DNA of 32,547 nt, from assembly GCF_019247615.1 (NCBI RefSeq), contig NZ_JAFBAT010000065.1, positions 1 through 32,547 of the forward strand, written 5' to 3'. The DNA comes from Mycobacterium sp. GTDB lineage: Bacteria; Actinomycetota; Actinomycetes; Mycobacteriales; Mycobacteriaceae. Below the pieces are notes generated by a model. It saw nothing but the letters and a program-made list of their open reading frames with translations, had not been told where the DNA came from and searched no databases. The position numbers and the translations under genes are program-made. Positions 10,682 to 20,134 of the stretch are shown here, in pieces (the stretch's first letter is position 1; every line of letters starts with the position of its first letter).

Positions 10682-12679
10682 ATGGGTAGGCACAGCATGC
10701 CCGACCCCGAGGATTCCGCCGACGCACCCTTCGCCGAGGACCTTCCCGACGATCAGTACCTTCACGAGGAGGCGGCACAGCCGCGGGCCGATTACAGCGG
10801 CCACGAGAATTACCGCGGGCAGGAGGACGACGGCGTCCCGGCCGATGACTATCCGCAATTCCCGCCGCGTTCGGCCGGTGCGCAGAGTTCTGAGCCGCCG
10901 GCCTACCCCCCGCCGCCGACCCCTGGCGGGCATCGGGGACTCGGCGATTGGCGCGGCGGGCATCGCAGTGAGGGCGGGCGCCGCGGGGTCAGCATCGGCG
11001 TGATCGTCGCCCTCGTCGCTGTCGTCGTGGTGGTTGGCGCCGTGATTCTGTGGAGCTTCTTCGGTGACGCGCTGTCCCACCGCTCGCACAGTGCCGCCGT
11101 GCGCTGCGTGGGAGGCAAGGAATCTGTCGCCGTCGTCGCCGACCCGTCGATCGCCGATTACGTGCAGCAGTCCGCGGAGGCCTACAACTCGTCGGCCGGC
11201 CCGATAGGTGACCACTGCATGGTGGTGGGCGTGAAACCGGCCGGCTCCGATGCCGTGGTCAGCGGTCTAATCGGGAAGTGGCCCGCCGAGTTGGGCGGCC
11301 AGCCGGCTTTGTGGATCCCGGGCAGCTCGATCTCTGCGGCGCGCCTCGCCGCGGCCGGGGGCCAGAAGGTGATCACCGAGAGCCGCTCCCTGGTGACATC
11401 GCCGGTGGTGCTCGCCGTCCGGCCGGAGCTCGCGCCGGCCCTGGCAAACCAGAATTGGGCGGCGCTGCCGGCTCTGCAAACCAATCCAAACTCGTTGGCC
11501 GGCTTGAATTTGCCGACGTGGGGATCGCTGAGACTGGCGCTGCCCATGACCGGCAACGGTGACGCGTCCTTACTGGCCGGCGAGGCGGTGGCAGCGGCCT
11601 CCGTTCCCGCGGGTGCACCGGTAACCCAGGGCACCGGCGCAGTGCGCACGCTGTTGAGCGCGCAACCGAAGTTGGCAAACAACTCGTTGACGGACGCGAT
11701 GAACGCACTGATCGGGGCCACTGACGTGGCAGCGGCTCCGGTGCACGCGGTGCTCACCACCGAGCAGCAGCTCTTCCAGCGCGGCCAGTCGCTGCCGGAT
11801 GCCAAAGGCATCCTGGGTTCCTGGCTACCGCCGGGGCCGGCGCCGGTGGCCGACTATCCGACGGTGCAGCTGAGCGGATCATGGCTGACGCAGGAGCAGA
11901 CCTCAGCGGCCAGCGAATTCGCCCGCTTCATGCAGAAACCGGAGCAACTCGCGAAGCTGGCCAAGGCGGGCTTCCGGGTCAACGGCGTCAAACCGCCCAG
12001 CAGCCAGGTGGTGAGTTTCGCCGCGCTGCCAGCGACCCTGTCGGTGGGCGACGATGGAATGCGCGCCACGCTGGCCGAAGCAATGGTGGCCCCGTCGACC
12101 GGACTGGCCGCGACCGTCATGCTCGACCAGTCCATGCCCACCCAGGAAGGCGGAAAGACCCGGCTGGCCAACGTCATCGGCGCGCTGCAGGACAAGTTCA
12201 GGTCGCTGCCGCCGACCGCGGCAGTGGGCTTGTGGACGTTTGACGGCCACGAGGGTCGCTCGGAAGTGCCGAGCGGGCCGCTCGGTGACCCGGTCAATGG
12301 CCAGCCGCGCGCGGCGGCGCTGGCGGCCGCGCTGGACAAGCAGTATTCGTCGGCCGGCGGCGCGGTCTCGTTCACCACGCTGCGGCTGATCTACCAAGAC
12401 ATGCAGGCCAATTACCGTGCCGGCCAAGCCAATTCGATCTTGGTGATCACGACCGGGCCGCACACCGACCAAACCCTGGACGGGCCGGGGCTGCAAGATT
12501 TCATCCGCAAAGCCGCCGACCCCGCCAAACCGATCGCCGTCAACGTCATCGACTTCGGCGCGGATCCCGACCGGGCCACCTGGGAGGCCGTCGCCCAGCT
12601 CAGCGGCGGGAGTTACCGCAACCTCAACACGTCGGCCTCCCCCGACATCGCCGCGGCGATCAACACTTTTCTGGGTTAG
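10682..12679 (+). CDS. Membrane-anchored solute-binding-like protein with VWA domain (Rv1836c-like)
   Basis: A 665-residue conserved mycobacterial protein of unknown function. Residues 1-100 are acidic and proline-rich, predicted cytosolic. One membrane helix follows at about 104-124 ('VSIGVIVALVAVVVVVGAVILW'). The outside part first resembles a bacterial extracellular solute-binding domain (about 140-450, with 'GKWPAELGGQPALWIPGSS') and ends in a von Willebrand A domain from about residue 476. The metal-site motif is degenerate: 'MLDQSMP' (Asp482) has D-x-S but lacks the final Ser of D-x-S-x-S, so metal-dependent adhesion may be weakened or lost. It follows glcB by 67 bases on the same strand and may be co-transcribed. 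The ATG at 10682 matches the 'MGRHS' start seen in many mycobacterial membrane proteins. No specific function is claimed. Confidence 0.85.
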   Translation: MGRHSMPDPEDSADAPFAEDLPDDQYLHEEAAQPRADYSGHENYRGQEDDGVPADDYPQFPPRSAGAQSSEPPAYPPPPTPGGHRGLGDWRGGHRSEGGRRGVSIGVIVALVAVVVVVGAVILWSFFGDALSHRSHSAAVRCVGGKESVAVVADPSIADYVQQSAEAYNSSAGPIGDHCMVVGVKPAGSDAVVSGLIGKWPAELGGQPALWIPGSSISAARLAAAGGQKVITESRSLVTSPVVLAVRPELAPALANQNWAALPALQTNPNSLAGLNLPTWGSLRLALPMTGNGDASLLAGEAVAAASVPAGAPVTQGTGAVRTLLSAQPKLANNSLTDAMNALIGATDVAAAPVHAVLTTEQQLFQRGQSLPDAKGILGSWLPPGPAPVADYPTVQLSGSWLTQEQTSAASEFARFMQKPEQLAKLAKAGFRVNGVKPPSSQVVSFAALPATLSVGDDGMRATLAEAMVAPSTGLAATVMLDQSMPTQEGGKTRLANVIGALQDKFRSLPPTAAVGLWTFDGHEGRSEVPSGPLGDPVNGQPRAAALAAALDKQYSSAGGAVSFTTLRLIYQDMQANYRAGQANSILVITTGPHTDQTLDGPGLQDFIRKAADPAKPIAVNVIDFGADPDRATWEAVAQLSGGSYRNLNTSASPDIAAAINTFLG

Positions 12680-12812
12680 CCCCGACCTCAACGCGCCTGT
12701 AAGACGCCGCATTTCGCAGCGGCATTAGTCTCGCGACGGTGAACGAATCCATCGGCTTCAACTGATGAGAACGGATTTCGCACTGGCGTGACGCTCGCGA
12801 ATGGGAGGCCAA

Positions 12813-15644
12813 TTAGGCAAACGCCTCCACGGGCGGACACGAGCAGACCAGGTTGCGGTCCCCGTAGGCACCGTCGATGCGACGCACCGGTGGCCACACC
12901 TTCGGCCGGAAGTGCTTGCCCAGCGGGTAGGCCGCCTCCTCCCGGGTGTACGGATGATCCCACTCGGCGACCAGCAGACACTCAGCCGTGTGGGGAGCGC
13001 CCCGCAGCGGATTGTCGTCGGCCGGCCACTCCCCCGCGCCGACACGGTCGATCTCGCCCCGGATTGAGATCATGGCCTCGCAGAAGGCGTCGACCTCGTC
13101 CAGGCCCTCGCTCTCGGTCGGCTCCACCATCAGCGTGCCCGAGACCGGGAAGCTCATGGTTGGCGCGTGAAAACCGTAGTCCGCCAGTCTCTTTGCAACG
13201 TCGTCGACGGTCACCCCCGTCGACTTGGTGATTCCGCGCAGGTCCAGGATGCATTCGTGGGCCACCATCCCGTTCTCGCCGGTGTAGAGGACGGGAAAAT
13301 ACTCGTCGAGCCGGCGGGCGATGTAGTTGGCCGAGGCGATCGCGGTCAACGAGGCAGCCCGCAGGCCGTCGGCGCCCATCATCCTGATGTACGCCCAGGT
13401 GATCGGCAGGATGGACGCCGACCCGTACGGCGCCGACGAGACGGGATGACCCTGCGGCAACTCGGCGGCATACGGGTGACCGGGCAAGAACGGAGCCAGG
13501 TGTGAACGCACCGCCACCGGCCCGACGCCCGGCCCACCGCCGCCGTGCGGGATGCAGAACGTCTTGTGCAGGTTCAGGTGGCTGACGTCGCCGCCGAACT
13601 TCCCCGGCCGGGCCAGACCGACCAGCGCATTGAGGTTGGCACCGTCGATGTAGACCTGGCCGCCGGCGTCGTGTACGGCCGCGCAAATGTCGGCGATGTC
13701 ATGCTCGTAAACGCCGTGGGTGGACGGGTAGGTGATCATCAGCGCCGCCAGCCGATCCGCATGCTCGGCCACCTTGGCCCGCAGATCGTCGAGGTCGACG
13801 TCGCCGTTCTCGCGGCAGGTCACCACGACCACCCGCAATCCCGCCAGCGCCGCCGAGGCCGCATTGGTGCCGTGCGCGCTGGATGGGATCAGGCAGATGT
13901 CGCGGTGCGGTTCGCCGCGACTGGCGTGGTAATCGTGGATCGCCAGCAGGCCCGCGTACTCGCCCTGCGAGCCCGCGTTGGGCTGCAGCGAGACGGCGTC
14001 GTAACCCGTCATCTGCACCAGCCAGCTCTCCAGGTCGGCGATCAGACGACGCAGCCCGGTTGTGTCGGATGCCGGTGCGAAGGGATGCTGGCGGGCGAAT
14101 TCCGGCCAGGTGATCGGTTCCATCTCGGCCGCGGCATTGAGTTTCATGGTGCAGGAGCCGAGTGGAATCATGCTGCGGTCCAAGGCGACATCCTTGTCGG
14201 CCAGCGTGCGTAGGTAGCGCATCATCGCCGTTTCGGTTCGGTATTGCGTGAACGCGGGATGCGTGAGGAATTCCGAGGTCCGGTTGGCGATGCCGGCGCA
14301 CACGGGTTCGGCGGCCGTCACCCCGAAAGCATCGAGCACGGCCGCGACGTGCTGGTCGGTGGTCGCCTCATCGCAGGCCACCGCGACGTGGTCATCGTCG
14401 ACGCGCCACACGTTGATGCCCCTTGTTTTGGCGGCGGCCAGCACCTCGTCGGCGCGCCCGGGCACCCGGGCCAGCACGGTGTCGAAGTACTTGTCGTGCA
14501 CCAGCGCTGTGTTGGCTGCCGAGCCCAGCGCGGCGGCGATGGTCTCGGCGTGGGCGTGTACCCGGCGGGCGATGTCGGTCAACCCTTCAGCGCCGTGGTA
14601 AGTGGCGTACATGGCGGCCATCACCGCCAGCAGCACCTGCGCGGTGCAGATGTTGCTGGTTGCCTTGTCGCGACGGATGTGCTGCTCGCGCGTCTGCAAC
14701 GCCAGCCGGCAGGCCGGTGAACCGTCGGCATCCAGCGAGACGCCGACCAGCCGCCCCGGCAACTGACGGGCATGCTTGGTGTGCACCGCCAGATAGCCCG
14801 CGTGTGGACCGCCGAACCCCATTGGGACACCGAATCTTTGGGTGGTGCCGAAGGCGACGTCGGCGCCGATCTCGCCGGGCGGCGTGATCAACGTCAGCGC
14901 CAGCAGGTCGGCGCCGATGGCCACGAGCGCACCCCGGGCGTGCGCGTCCGCCACCAATCCTGCCCACTCGGTGATGCGGCCGCTGGCGCCCGGCAGCTGC
15001 GCGATGACGCCGAAGAAGTCGCCGTCGGGCAGGCCGTGCCGCAGGTCCGCGGTGACAATCTCAATGCCCAACGGCTTGGCCCGGGTAGCCAGCACGGCCG
15101 CGGTCTGCGCGAACACGTCCGTGTCCACGACGACCCGGTTCGTCGCGCCGCGCGCGGCGCGGTGCATCAACGTCATCGCCTCCGCGGCGGCGGTGCCCTC
15201 GTCGAGCATCGAGGCGTTGGCGACCTCGAGTCCCGTCAGGTCGGCGACCATCGTCTGGAAGTTCAGCAGCGCCTCCAGCCGGCCCTGGCTGATCTCCGGC
15301 TGGTAGGGCGTGTAGGCGGTGTACCACGCGGGGTTTTCCATGATGTTGCGCAACAACACCGGGGGCGTGAGCGTGTCGTAGTAGCCCTGCCCGATCATCG
15401 ACACGGCCGCGGTGTTGGCGTTGGCCAGCGCCCGCAACTCGGCCAGCGCTTCGGTCTCGCTGGCGGCCGGCGGCAACCCGTCCAGGCCCGGGGCGGCGCC
15501 GCCGTTGGTGCGCTTGTCGAGGATGCCCGCGGGCACCGCCTTGGCGGCCAGCTCCTCGAACGACTCGACGCCGATGACGGCAAGCATGGCCGCGACGGCC
15601 TGACTGTCCGGGCCGATGTGCCGGGTTGCGAACGATTGAGACAC
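12813..15644 (-). CDS. gcvB: Glycine dehydrogenase (P protein of the glycine cleavage system)
   Basis: A 943-residue PLP-dependent decarboxylase. It decarboxylates glycine and passes the aminomethyl group to the lipoyl arm of GcvH. This is the fused form of both P-protein halves. The N-terminal half carries '[29 protein letters not shown]' in pieces. The C-terminal half has the PLP loop '[17 protein letters not shown]' with the Schiff-base lysine at residue 694. It ends in '...PPVEAFA'. GTG 15644 is chosen because AGGAG lies upstream at good spacing and the length then matches the Mtb enzyme (941). The 48 extra ORF-track residues come from translating the riboswitch. Expression is expected to rise with glycine. 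GcvH is encoded about 3.2 kb downstream on the same strand; gcvT is not in the window. Confidence 0.96.
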   Translation of the reverse strand: MSQSFATRHIGPDSQAVAAMLAVIGVESFEELAAKAVPAGILDKRTNGGAAPGLDGLPPAASETEALAELRALANANTAAVSMIGQGYYDTLTPPVLLRNIMENPAWYTAYTPYQPEISQGRLEALLNFQTMVADLTGLEVANASMLDEGTAAAEAMTLMHRAARGATNRVVVDTDVFAQTAAVLATRAKPLGIEIVTADLRHGLPDGDFFGVIAQLPGASGRITEWAGLVADAHARGALVAIGADLLALTLITPPGEIGADVAFGTTQRFGVPMGFGGPHAGYLAVHTKHARQLPGRLVGVSLDADGSPACRLALQTREQHIRRDKATSNICTAQVLLAVMAAMYATYHGAEGLTDIARRVHAHAETIAAALGSAANTALVHDKYFDTVLARVPGRADEVLAAAKTRGINVWRVDDDHVAVACDEATTDQHVAAVLDAFGVTAAEPVCAGIANRTSEFLTHPAFTQYRTETAMMRYLRTLADKDVALDRSMIPLGSCTMKLNAAAEMEPITWPEFARQHPFAPASDTTGLRRLIADLESWLVQMTGYDAVSLQPNAGSQGEYAGLLAIHDYHASRGEPHRDICLIPSSAHGTNAASAALAGLRVVVVTCRENGDVDLDDLRAKVAEHADRLAALMITYPSTHGVYEHDIADICAAVHDAGGQVYIDGANLNALVGLARPGKFGGDVSHLNLHKTFCIPHGGGGPGVGPVAVRSHLAPFLPGHPYAAELPQGHPVSSAPYGSASILPITWAYIRMMGADGLRAASLTAIASANYIARRLDEYFPVLYTGENGMVAHECILDLRGITKSTGVTVDDVAKRLADYGFHAPTMSFPVSGTLMVEPTESEGLDEVDAFCEAMISIRGEIDRVGAGEWPADDNPLRGAPHTAECLLVAEWDHPYTREEAAYPLGKHFRPKVWPPVRRIDGAYGDRNLVCSCPPVEAFA

Positions 15645-15652
15645 GGTGAGAC

Positions 15653-15665
15653 TCCTGACGCAGGA
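15653..15665 (-). promoter_or_regulatory. Hairpin covering the gcvB Shine-Dalgarno
   Basis: On the minus strand TCCTG-CGT-CAGGA is a perfect 5-bp stem with a 3-nt loop. Its 3' arm contains most of the AGGAG ribosome binding site of gcvB. It lies between the second glycine aptamer and the GTG, so it is the obvious candidate for the translational expression platform. Confidence 0.6.
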
Positions 15666-15675
15666 AAGGACTATT

Positions 15676-15898
15676 CGCCCTCTCCCTCTGTCTTCACCGT
15701 TCGCCAGGCGCCTGAGAGATTCGGCGCCGAACGTCCGTCTCAGCGCCTTTCCCCATCGGCGGGTGGGGATCGCGTTACCGATCGCCACCGCTTTCCAGAG
15801 GCATCGTTGGCCCGCGCGGTCCGGGTGCCTGAGAGGTTGACGGAGAGGTGTTGCTCCTTCGGCGCCCGTGGCTGGCGGCCACGGGACTCTCCCGCGCG
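15676..15898 (-). ncRNA. Tandem glycine riboswitch upstream of gcvB
   Basis: The minus strand shows the hallmarks of the gcvT-type glycine aptamer. The first aptamer (about 15898-15790) reads GCGGGAGAG, then a strong hairpin (CCCGTGG/CCACGGG), CGCCGAAGGAGCAA, CTCTCAGGCA and TCTGGAAAGC. The second (about 15789-15676) is less canonical at its 5' side but carries GGCGCCGAA, CTCTCAGGCG and GACAGAGGGAGAGG. Two aptamers in series before a glycine cleavage gene is the classic arrangement, and glycine normally turns expression on. The outer limits are estimated from the conserved blocks. This element fills most of the 285-base gap before gcvB. Confidence 0.93.
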
Positions 15899-15915
15899 AA
15901 TGGGATGCGTCGACC

Positions 15916-15921
15916 AGTCTA
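15916..15921 (-). promoter_or_regulatory. Candidate -10 element for the gcvB leader
   Basis: TAGACT on the minus strand fits TAnnnT. A start about 7 bases downstream would begin the transcript roughly 10 bases before the first conserved block of the glycine riboswitch. It lies just after the resR stop codon. No clear -35 was found. Confidence 0.45.
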
Positions 15922-15929
15922 CCCGGGGG

Positions 15930-16559
15930 TCAGCCGATCTTGCGGTCGCGATGCTTGCGGCGAGACGCCAGCTCGTCTTCGGGGGCGGCAATCGACTCGC
16001 CGCCATCGGCGCGCTCACCGTGGAAGTCGGCGATGACGCCGGTCAGCTCGCGCATGGCGCCCGACACCGCAATGCCGAATACACCCTGCCCGCCCTGCAG
16101 CAGGTCGACTACCTCTTCGGCCGAGGTGCACTCGTACACCGTCGTGCCGTCGGAGAACAAGGTGATGTTCGCCAGATCCTGGACGCCGCGCTGACGCAGA
16201 TGGTCGACCGCGACCCGGATGTTGTGCAGCGAGATACCGGTGTCGAGCAGCCGCTTGACGATCTTGAGAACCAGGATGTCCTTGAACGAGTAGAGCCGCT
16301 GGCTGCCCGACCCAGCCGCGCTGCGGATCGACGGCACCACCAGCGACGTGCGTGCCCAATAGTCGAGCTGCCGATAAGTGATGCCGGCGATCTGGCATGC
16401 GCTGGGGCCGCGGTAGCCGACCAGCTCATCGGGAACGGAATCGTCGGGAAAAAGTCCCGGCTGCACCGGCGCGCTCGGTGCGGTCACCTCGCGGTCACTG
16501 CTCGCGGCGTTCGCGCGGTCACCCAGGTCCAGCTGCTCTTGGCGTGGCTGCTCGCTCAC
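15930..16559 (-). CDS. resR: MerR-family regulator ResR/McdR (Rv1830-like)
   Basis: A 209-residue DNA-binding regulator with a MerR-type helix-turn-helix at about residues 54-95 ('[21 protein letters not shown]', '[17 protein letters not shown]'). The first 45 residues are polar and probably disordered. A C-terminal effector/dimerisation region follows ('[25 protein letters not shown]'). The Mtb orthologue Rv1830 is described as a regulator of growth and division (McdR); clinical mutations in it were linked to faster regrowth after drug exposure (ResR). GTG 16559 is chosen because AGAGGAA lies upstream and 'SEQ...' follows; the ORF-track start at 16622 adds 21 residues and cannot be excluded. 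It is preceded by a 233-base gap, so it probably has its own promoter, and it ends just before the gcvB leader. Confidence 0.9.
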   Translation of the reverse strand: MSEQPRQEQLDLGDRANAASSDREVTAPSAPVQPGLFPDDSVPDELVGYRGPSACQIAGITYRQLDYWARTSLVVPSIRSAAGSGSQRLYSFKDILVLKIVKRLLDTGISLHNIRVAVDHLRQRGVQDLANITLFSDGTTVYECTSAEEVVDLLQGGQGVFGIAVSGAMRELTGVIADFHGERADGGESIAAPEDELASRRKHRDRKIG

Positions 16560-16792
16560 GGTGGTTCCTCTCGCCGATCGCGCTCTGGTGTTCAGCTGCG
16601 TTTCTGGCTGCGCGGCAGCCACGTTGCTCAGGCCCGAGTGCTAGAGAGCTTACGCTTTTCGATAGCCGCCGTGCCTCAAGTCGTGATCAAAGTATGGCCG
16701 TCGCGGGCCTAACTGGGTGCGCTATCCGTCAGCGTGTCGACATCGCCATGCCAGATGAGATACATCCGTGATGTCGCTGCCGTACTCCACGT
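16560..16792. other. Gap between the DUF151 gene and resR
   Basis: A 233-base non-coding stretch. It holds a perfect dyad, CCACGT-CT-ACGTGG (16787-16800), across the stop codon of the DUF151 gene, and ACATC-CGT-GATGT (16762-16774). There is no U-tract, so neither is a convincing terminator. A resR promoter is expected here, but I could not choose between weak -10 candidates such as TATCGA and TAAGCT on the minus strand. Confidence 0.5.
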
Positions 16793-17287
16793 CTACGTGG
16801 CTTTGAAGTCGTCGGGAGAAACGCTGTCGAGGAACTCCTTGAACTTCTCGACCTCGTCCTCCCGGACCGTGGTGTCGGCCTCCTCGTCGCTCTCGTCGGG
16901 GATGAGTAGGCCGGCCTGAGCGAGCACGGCCTCCTCGACGTAAATCGGCACGCCGACCCGCAGCGCGATCGCCACCGAGTCCGAGGGTCGCGCCGATACC
17001 GTGATGTTCCGGTCGAAGACCAGGTCGGCATAAAACGTGCCTTCCTGCAGATCGACGATCCGCACCTCTTTCAGCGAATGCCCAAGCGCCGCAATGAGAT
17101 CCCTGATCAGGTCGTGCGTCAACGGACGAGGCGGTTCCACGCCTTGCTGCTCAAGCGCGATCGCGGCGGCCTCGGACTGGCCGATCCAGATTGGCAGGTA
17201 CCGGTCGCCGTTGGCTTCGCGCAGCAGCAGCACCGGCTGGTTCTGTGGCTGCTCTACGCGAATGCCGACAACACGAACTTCACCCAT
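16793..17287 (-). CDS. DUF151 / bifunctional nuclease-domain protein (Rv1829-like)
   Basis: A 164-residue cytoplasmic protein with a DUF151 (BFN) domain over about residues 1-130 ('LREANGDRYLPIWIGQSEAAAI', 'LTHDLIRDLI', 'RPSDSVAIALRVGVPIYV'). A short acidic tail follows. Plant relatives have nuclease activity, but the role in mycobacteria is not established and I assign none. ATG 17287 with GGAGGG upstream gives 164 residues, equal to Rv1829, so the longer ORF-track start at 17323 is rejected. It is flanked by two MerR genes (resR downstream, the Rv1828-like gene upstream), an arrangement kept from Mtb. Confidence 0.9.
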   Translation of the reverse strand: MGEVRVVGIRVEQPQNQPVLLLREANGDRYLPIWIGQSEAAAIALEQQGVEPPRPLTHDLIRDLIAALGHSLKEVRIVDLQEGTFYADLVFDRNITVSARPSDSVAIALRVGVPIYVEEAVLAQAGLLIPDESDEEADTTVREDEVEKFKEFLDSVSPDDFKAT

Positions 17288-17405
17288 TGTGTCTGCCCTC
17301 CGCATATGCCGCCATGCTCTCACTCACAGTAGGCGCGACGGCGCGGTCGCACATCCGTGTTTCCCGTCGCCGCCGAATACCAAGCTGTCGAAAGAAGTCT
17401 AATCC

Positions 17406-18167
17406 TCAGCGATGAAGAACGTCGCGAACGGCGGAGTTGAGCAACGACGTGTGCAGCGTGATGGCGAGCGCGGCCACCTCCCGCGCCAGGTCATCCGCGC
17501 GATCCCGGGCGCCGGCCTTGCCGGCTTTGACTACGGGCCCGGCGATCTGGGCGATCAGATCCGATTGCCTGTCCGCCGCTGACCGGAAGGCTCGCAGATG
17601 CCGCGGCTCGACGCCGTATTCGGCCAGCGCCCGTGCGCATTGGAGAATCACCACGGTGTCCTCGTCGAAGAACCCGCCTTGCCCGGTGGTCACCACCCCG
17701 GCTTTGAGCAGAGCCGACAGCAGCTGGTCGTCCACGCCGGAGCGCTCCAGCAGGTCTTCCCGGCTCAACCGGACACGGGTGGGCGCCACGGCGGCCGCTC
17801 CGGCGCCGGACCCGGGCCCAGTGGCTACGCCCCCCTTACCGCCGGACGTCACTGGCACCAATCGCCGTATACCGTAGGGCGATCCGATCGGCGGAAGCTC
17901 GCCGTCGGGTTGGGCGTCCAGCTGAGCCCTGATCACCTTCAGCGGTAGGTAATGATCGCGCTGGGCGGTGAGGATGAACCGCAACCGGGCGCAGTCGTAG
18001 GCAGTGAACCTGCGATATCCCGACGCAGCCCGCCGCGGCGTCACCAGTCCCTCAGCTTCCAAGAAACGAATCTTGGAAATTGTGACATCGGGAAAATCCG
18101 GCCTCAGTAGGTCCAGGACCGCCCCGATCGACATCCCGGCGAGCGCCGGGCTATCGGGCGCGCTCAC
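17406..18167 (-). CDS. MerR-family transcriptional regulator (Rv1828-like)
   Basis: A 253-residue regulator. A MerR winged helix occupies about residues 12-85 ('[24 protein letters not shown]', '[19 protein letters not shown]'). A Gly/Ala-rich linker at about 100-130 follows, then a helical C-terminal domain ('[26 protein letters not shown]', '[27 protein letters not shown]'). The Mtb orthologue has been studied structurally as a DNA-binding dimer; its regulon is not known to me. The GTG start shares its first base with the last base of the garA stop (TAGTG), so translation is likely coupled to garA. The linker is the part most different from Mtb. Confidence 0.9.
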   Translation of the reverse strand: MSAPDSPALAGMSIGAVLDLLRPDFPDVTISKIRFLEAEGLVTPRRAASGYRRFTAYDCARLRFILTAQRDHYLPLKVIRAQLDAQPDGELPPIGSPYGIRRLVPVTSGGKGGVATGPGSGAGAAAVAPTRVRLSREDLLERSGVDDQLLSALLKAGVVTTGQGGFFDEDTVVILQCARALAEYGVEPRHLRAFRSAADRQSDLIAQIAGPVVKAGKAGARDRADDLAREVAALAITLHTSLLNSAVRDVLHR

Positions 18168-18652
18168 TAGCCTGAAGATCCTCCGTCGTCGTCACCCTGC
18201 TTGGGCCCGGTCAGGAACACCAAGCGGAACTTGCCGATCTGTACCTCGTCGCCGTTGGCGAGTACCGCCGAATCCACCGGCTCCCGGTTGACGTAGGTGC
18301 CGTTGAGGCTGCCGACGTCGACGACGTGGAATTCGTTGCTTTCCAATCGGAATTCGGCGTGGCGACGGCTGACCGTGACGTCGTCGAGGAAGATGTCGCT
18401 GTCGGGATGCCGGCCGGCAGACGTGATGGGTTGGTCGAGCAGGAATCGCGATCCCGCGTTGGGTCCGCGTTTGACGACCAGCAACGCCGAGCCGGCCGGG
18501 AGCCCTTCGACCCCCGACACCGCGCTCTCGGCGCCCGCCTGGGCGGGCGCGTCCAGTTCGTTGAGGAAGTCGGCACGGAAGACAGAGGTCGTCTCCACGG
18601 TGACTTCGTCGGAGGTCTGGTCTTGCTTTCGTCCTGAGTCCATGTCCGTCAC
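18167..18652 (-). CDS. garA: GarA, FHA-domain switch of glutamate and 2-oxoglutarate metabolism
   Basis: A 161-residue protein with a disordered N-terminus and an FHA domain (about residues 55-145: '[24 protein letters not shown]', '[17 protein letters not shown]'). Known for the family: unphosphorylated GarA inhibits 2-oxoglutarate decarboxylase and NAD-glutamate dehydrogenase and activates glutamate synthase. PknG or PknB phosphorylates adjacent threonines, after which the FHA domain folds back and shuts the protein off. The motif 'VETTSVF' is intact, with Thr21 and Thr22 in the same positions as in Mtb. GTG 18652 with GAGGAG upstream fits; the 50-residue ORF-track extension lacks support. 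It is coupled by a one-base overlap to the Rv1828-like MerR gene. Confidence 0.96.
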   Translation of the reverse strand: MTDMDSGRKQDQTSDEVTVETTSVFRADFLNELDAPAQAGAESAVSGVEGLPAGSALLVVKRGPNAGSRFLLDQPITSAGRHPDSDIFLDDVTVSRRHAEFRLESNEFHVVDVGSLNGTYVNREPVDSAVLANGDEVQIGKFRLVFLTGPKQGDDDGGSSG

Positions 18653-18854
18653 GCGCTGCTCCTCACTGGCCGCTGTGGCGTCTGACCGGGCCGCTCGGCC
18701 GCTGGTGATTACTACTTTCTCATCCTGATGTGTCGACGTTACCGCGCACTGGTCCGCAATGCGCCCAACACCTGAGGTTGGTGTGCCCGGTTGGCGAGCC
18801 ACGGTCCCGGCCGCGCCCGTATCGCTGCGCGGCTGGCAGGCAGATTAGCAATCG

Positions 18855-19253
18855 TCATTCGGTCAGGGTTCCGCGGTAGGCCTCGGCATCCAACAGCGCC
18901 GAAAGGGATGTCTCCAGCTCGGCGACGTCCGGAACCCGGAGGTCCAACAGCCAGCCCGACCCATACGGGTCGGAGTTGACCAGCTGCGGACCGCCTTCAA
19001 GATCGCCGTTGACCGCCACTACCGTGCCCGAGACCGGTGCAAACAGGTCAGACACCGATTTGGTCGATTCCACCTCGCCGAACGATTCTCCCGCGGTCAG
19101 CTCGCTACCCACGTCGGGCAGCTGAACGAACACGACGTCGCCGAGCGCCGACTGTGCGAAATCGGTGATGCCGACGCGCACGGTGTCGTCGCCGCTTCGT
19201 CGAACCCACTCGTGTTCGGCGGTGTAGCGCAGATCGGCCGGGATATCGCTCAC
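18855..19253 (-). CDS. gcvH: Glycine cleavage system H protein
   Basis: A 132-residue lipoyl carrier that shuttles the aminomethyl group between the P (GcvB) and T proteins of glycine cleavage. The barrel-sandwich domain is complete: '[11 protein letters not shown]' near the N-terminus, '[19 protein letters not shown]', and the lipoylation motif '[15 protein letters not shown]' with the modified lysine at residue 65. The C-terminus '[13 protein letters not shown]' is typical. GTG 19253 follows AGGA at seven bases; the longer ORF-track start would run into the upstream DUF881 gene. The stop of that gene lies only 25 bases before this start, so gcvH is probably in the sbp-DUF881-gcvH transcript. 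Confidence 0.95.
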   Translation of the reverse strand: MSDIPADLRYTAEHEWVRRSGDDTVRVGITDFAQSALGDVVFVQLPDVGSELTAGESFGEVESTKSVSDLFAPVSGTVVAVNGDLEGGPQLVNSDPYGSGWLLDLRVPDVAELETSLSALLDAEAYRGTLTE

Positions 19254-19278
19254 GGGTAATCCTGTTCTGGTCCGGTGC

Positions 19279-20088
19279 TCACTTGACGGGCTGAGCGTAT
19301 TGGTGCGGTTTTGGTTGCCGCAAGGTGGCCACGTCCACACGGTCGCCCTGCTGTACCGCCATCCGGGCGCCGACGCGTTTGATGGTGTCCTCCGCGCCGC
19401 CGGGGATGTTCATGGCCGCCGCCAGGGTGGGCGGATCGCCAATCGCCAGAACCGAATACGGCGGCGACAGCGTCTTGGTGTCCATGATCAGCGACCCCGG
19501 CGCGCCGACTATCCAGGTGTCGACACCCACCCGCACGGACTGGTGCGCGTCGTTGACCTCGATCGCCTCGGCGCCGGCGGCCCGCAACTCGTTGATCACG
19601 TCCAACATCGCCTCCGGGGACACCCCGGGTCCCGGGTCCTCGATCGTCAGGGTGACGCCCGGCCCGGTGGCACCCACGGCGCCGACCAGAATGGATAAGG
19701 CGGCCAGCCTCGCCTGCGCACTCTGGATGGCGGCCTGATCGGTGTTGCCGGAGGCCTGCAACGAAGTGAGTGTGCGTTGCAGGTCGCTCACCTCCGTGTT
19801 GAGTGTGGCCTCACGCTGCCGCAACGAATCCAAGAGCACCAACAGATCTGCCGGACGCGCGGTATCCAGTGAGTCACCGGACTTGGTCTGACGAACCTGA
19901 GTGACGATGGCGACCCCGAGGACCACGCACAACAGGACGGCCAACGTTCCGAAGACCAGCCGGGAGCGGCCCGCTCGCAGCAGTGCGGACAACCCCGTTC
20001 GGTGCACCGACCCGATTTCGGGGCGTGGGCTGTCGGTCGGCAATTCGTGCCGGCCGTGCTGCGCGCCGTCCTGCGGGTCCTGGCTCAT
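19279..20088 (-). CDS. DUF881 membrane protein (Rv1825-like)
   Basis: A 269-residue protein with a polar N-terminus, one membrane helix at about residues 43-64 ('[22 protein letters not shown]') and a short coiled-coil (about 75-115, '[23 protein letters not shown]'). The extracytoplasmic DUF881 domain carries '[36 protein letters not shown]' in pieces and '[23 protein letters not shown]'. The layout recalls divisome/envelope proteins of Gram-positives, but the biochemical role is not established. ATG 20088 is the first good start after the sbp stop; the ORF-track start at 20250 would overlap sbp by over 100 bases. A DUF881 paralogue lies on the other side of sbp. Confidence 0.88.
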   Translation of the reverse strand: MSQDPQDGAQHGRHELPTDSPRPEIGSVHRTGLSALLRAGRSRLVFGTLAVLLCVVLGVAIVTQVRQTKSGDSLDTARPADLLVLLDSLRQREATLNTEVSDLQRTLTSLQASGNTDQAAIQSAQARLAALSILVGAVGATGPGVTLTIEDPGPGVSPEAMLDVINELRAAGAEAIEVNDAHQSVRVGVDTWIVGAPGSLIMDTKTLSPPYSVLAIGDPPTLAAAMNIPGGAEDTIKRVGARMAVQQGDRVDVATLRQPKPHQYAQPVK

Positions 20089-20134
20089 GCTGACCCCATC
20101 CCCGCCGCCGCGCCGCCCATCGTCGTCATCGCGG

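Noticed and set aside
12706-12723. GCCGC-8-GCGGC hairpin between the VWA gene and gcvB
   Set aside because: Short stem and no U-tract; it may help termination but cannot be called a terminator.
15645-15788. N-terminal extension of GcvB in the ORF track
   Set aside because: These 48 codons are the riboswitch and its linker. The GTG at 15644 has the ribosome binding site and the family length.
16640-16655. GAGTGCTAG resembling half of a CIRCE (HrcA) element
   Set aside because: The partner TTAGCACTC is missing at the required 9-base spacing, and resR is not a heat-shock gene.
14772-16712. 646-residue + strand ORF
   Set aside because: It runs antisense to gcvB, the glycine riboswitch and resR. 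Its translation is Arg/Gly/His-rich with no domain, as expected for shadow frames in GC-rich DNA.
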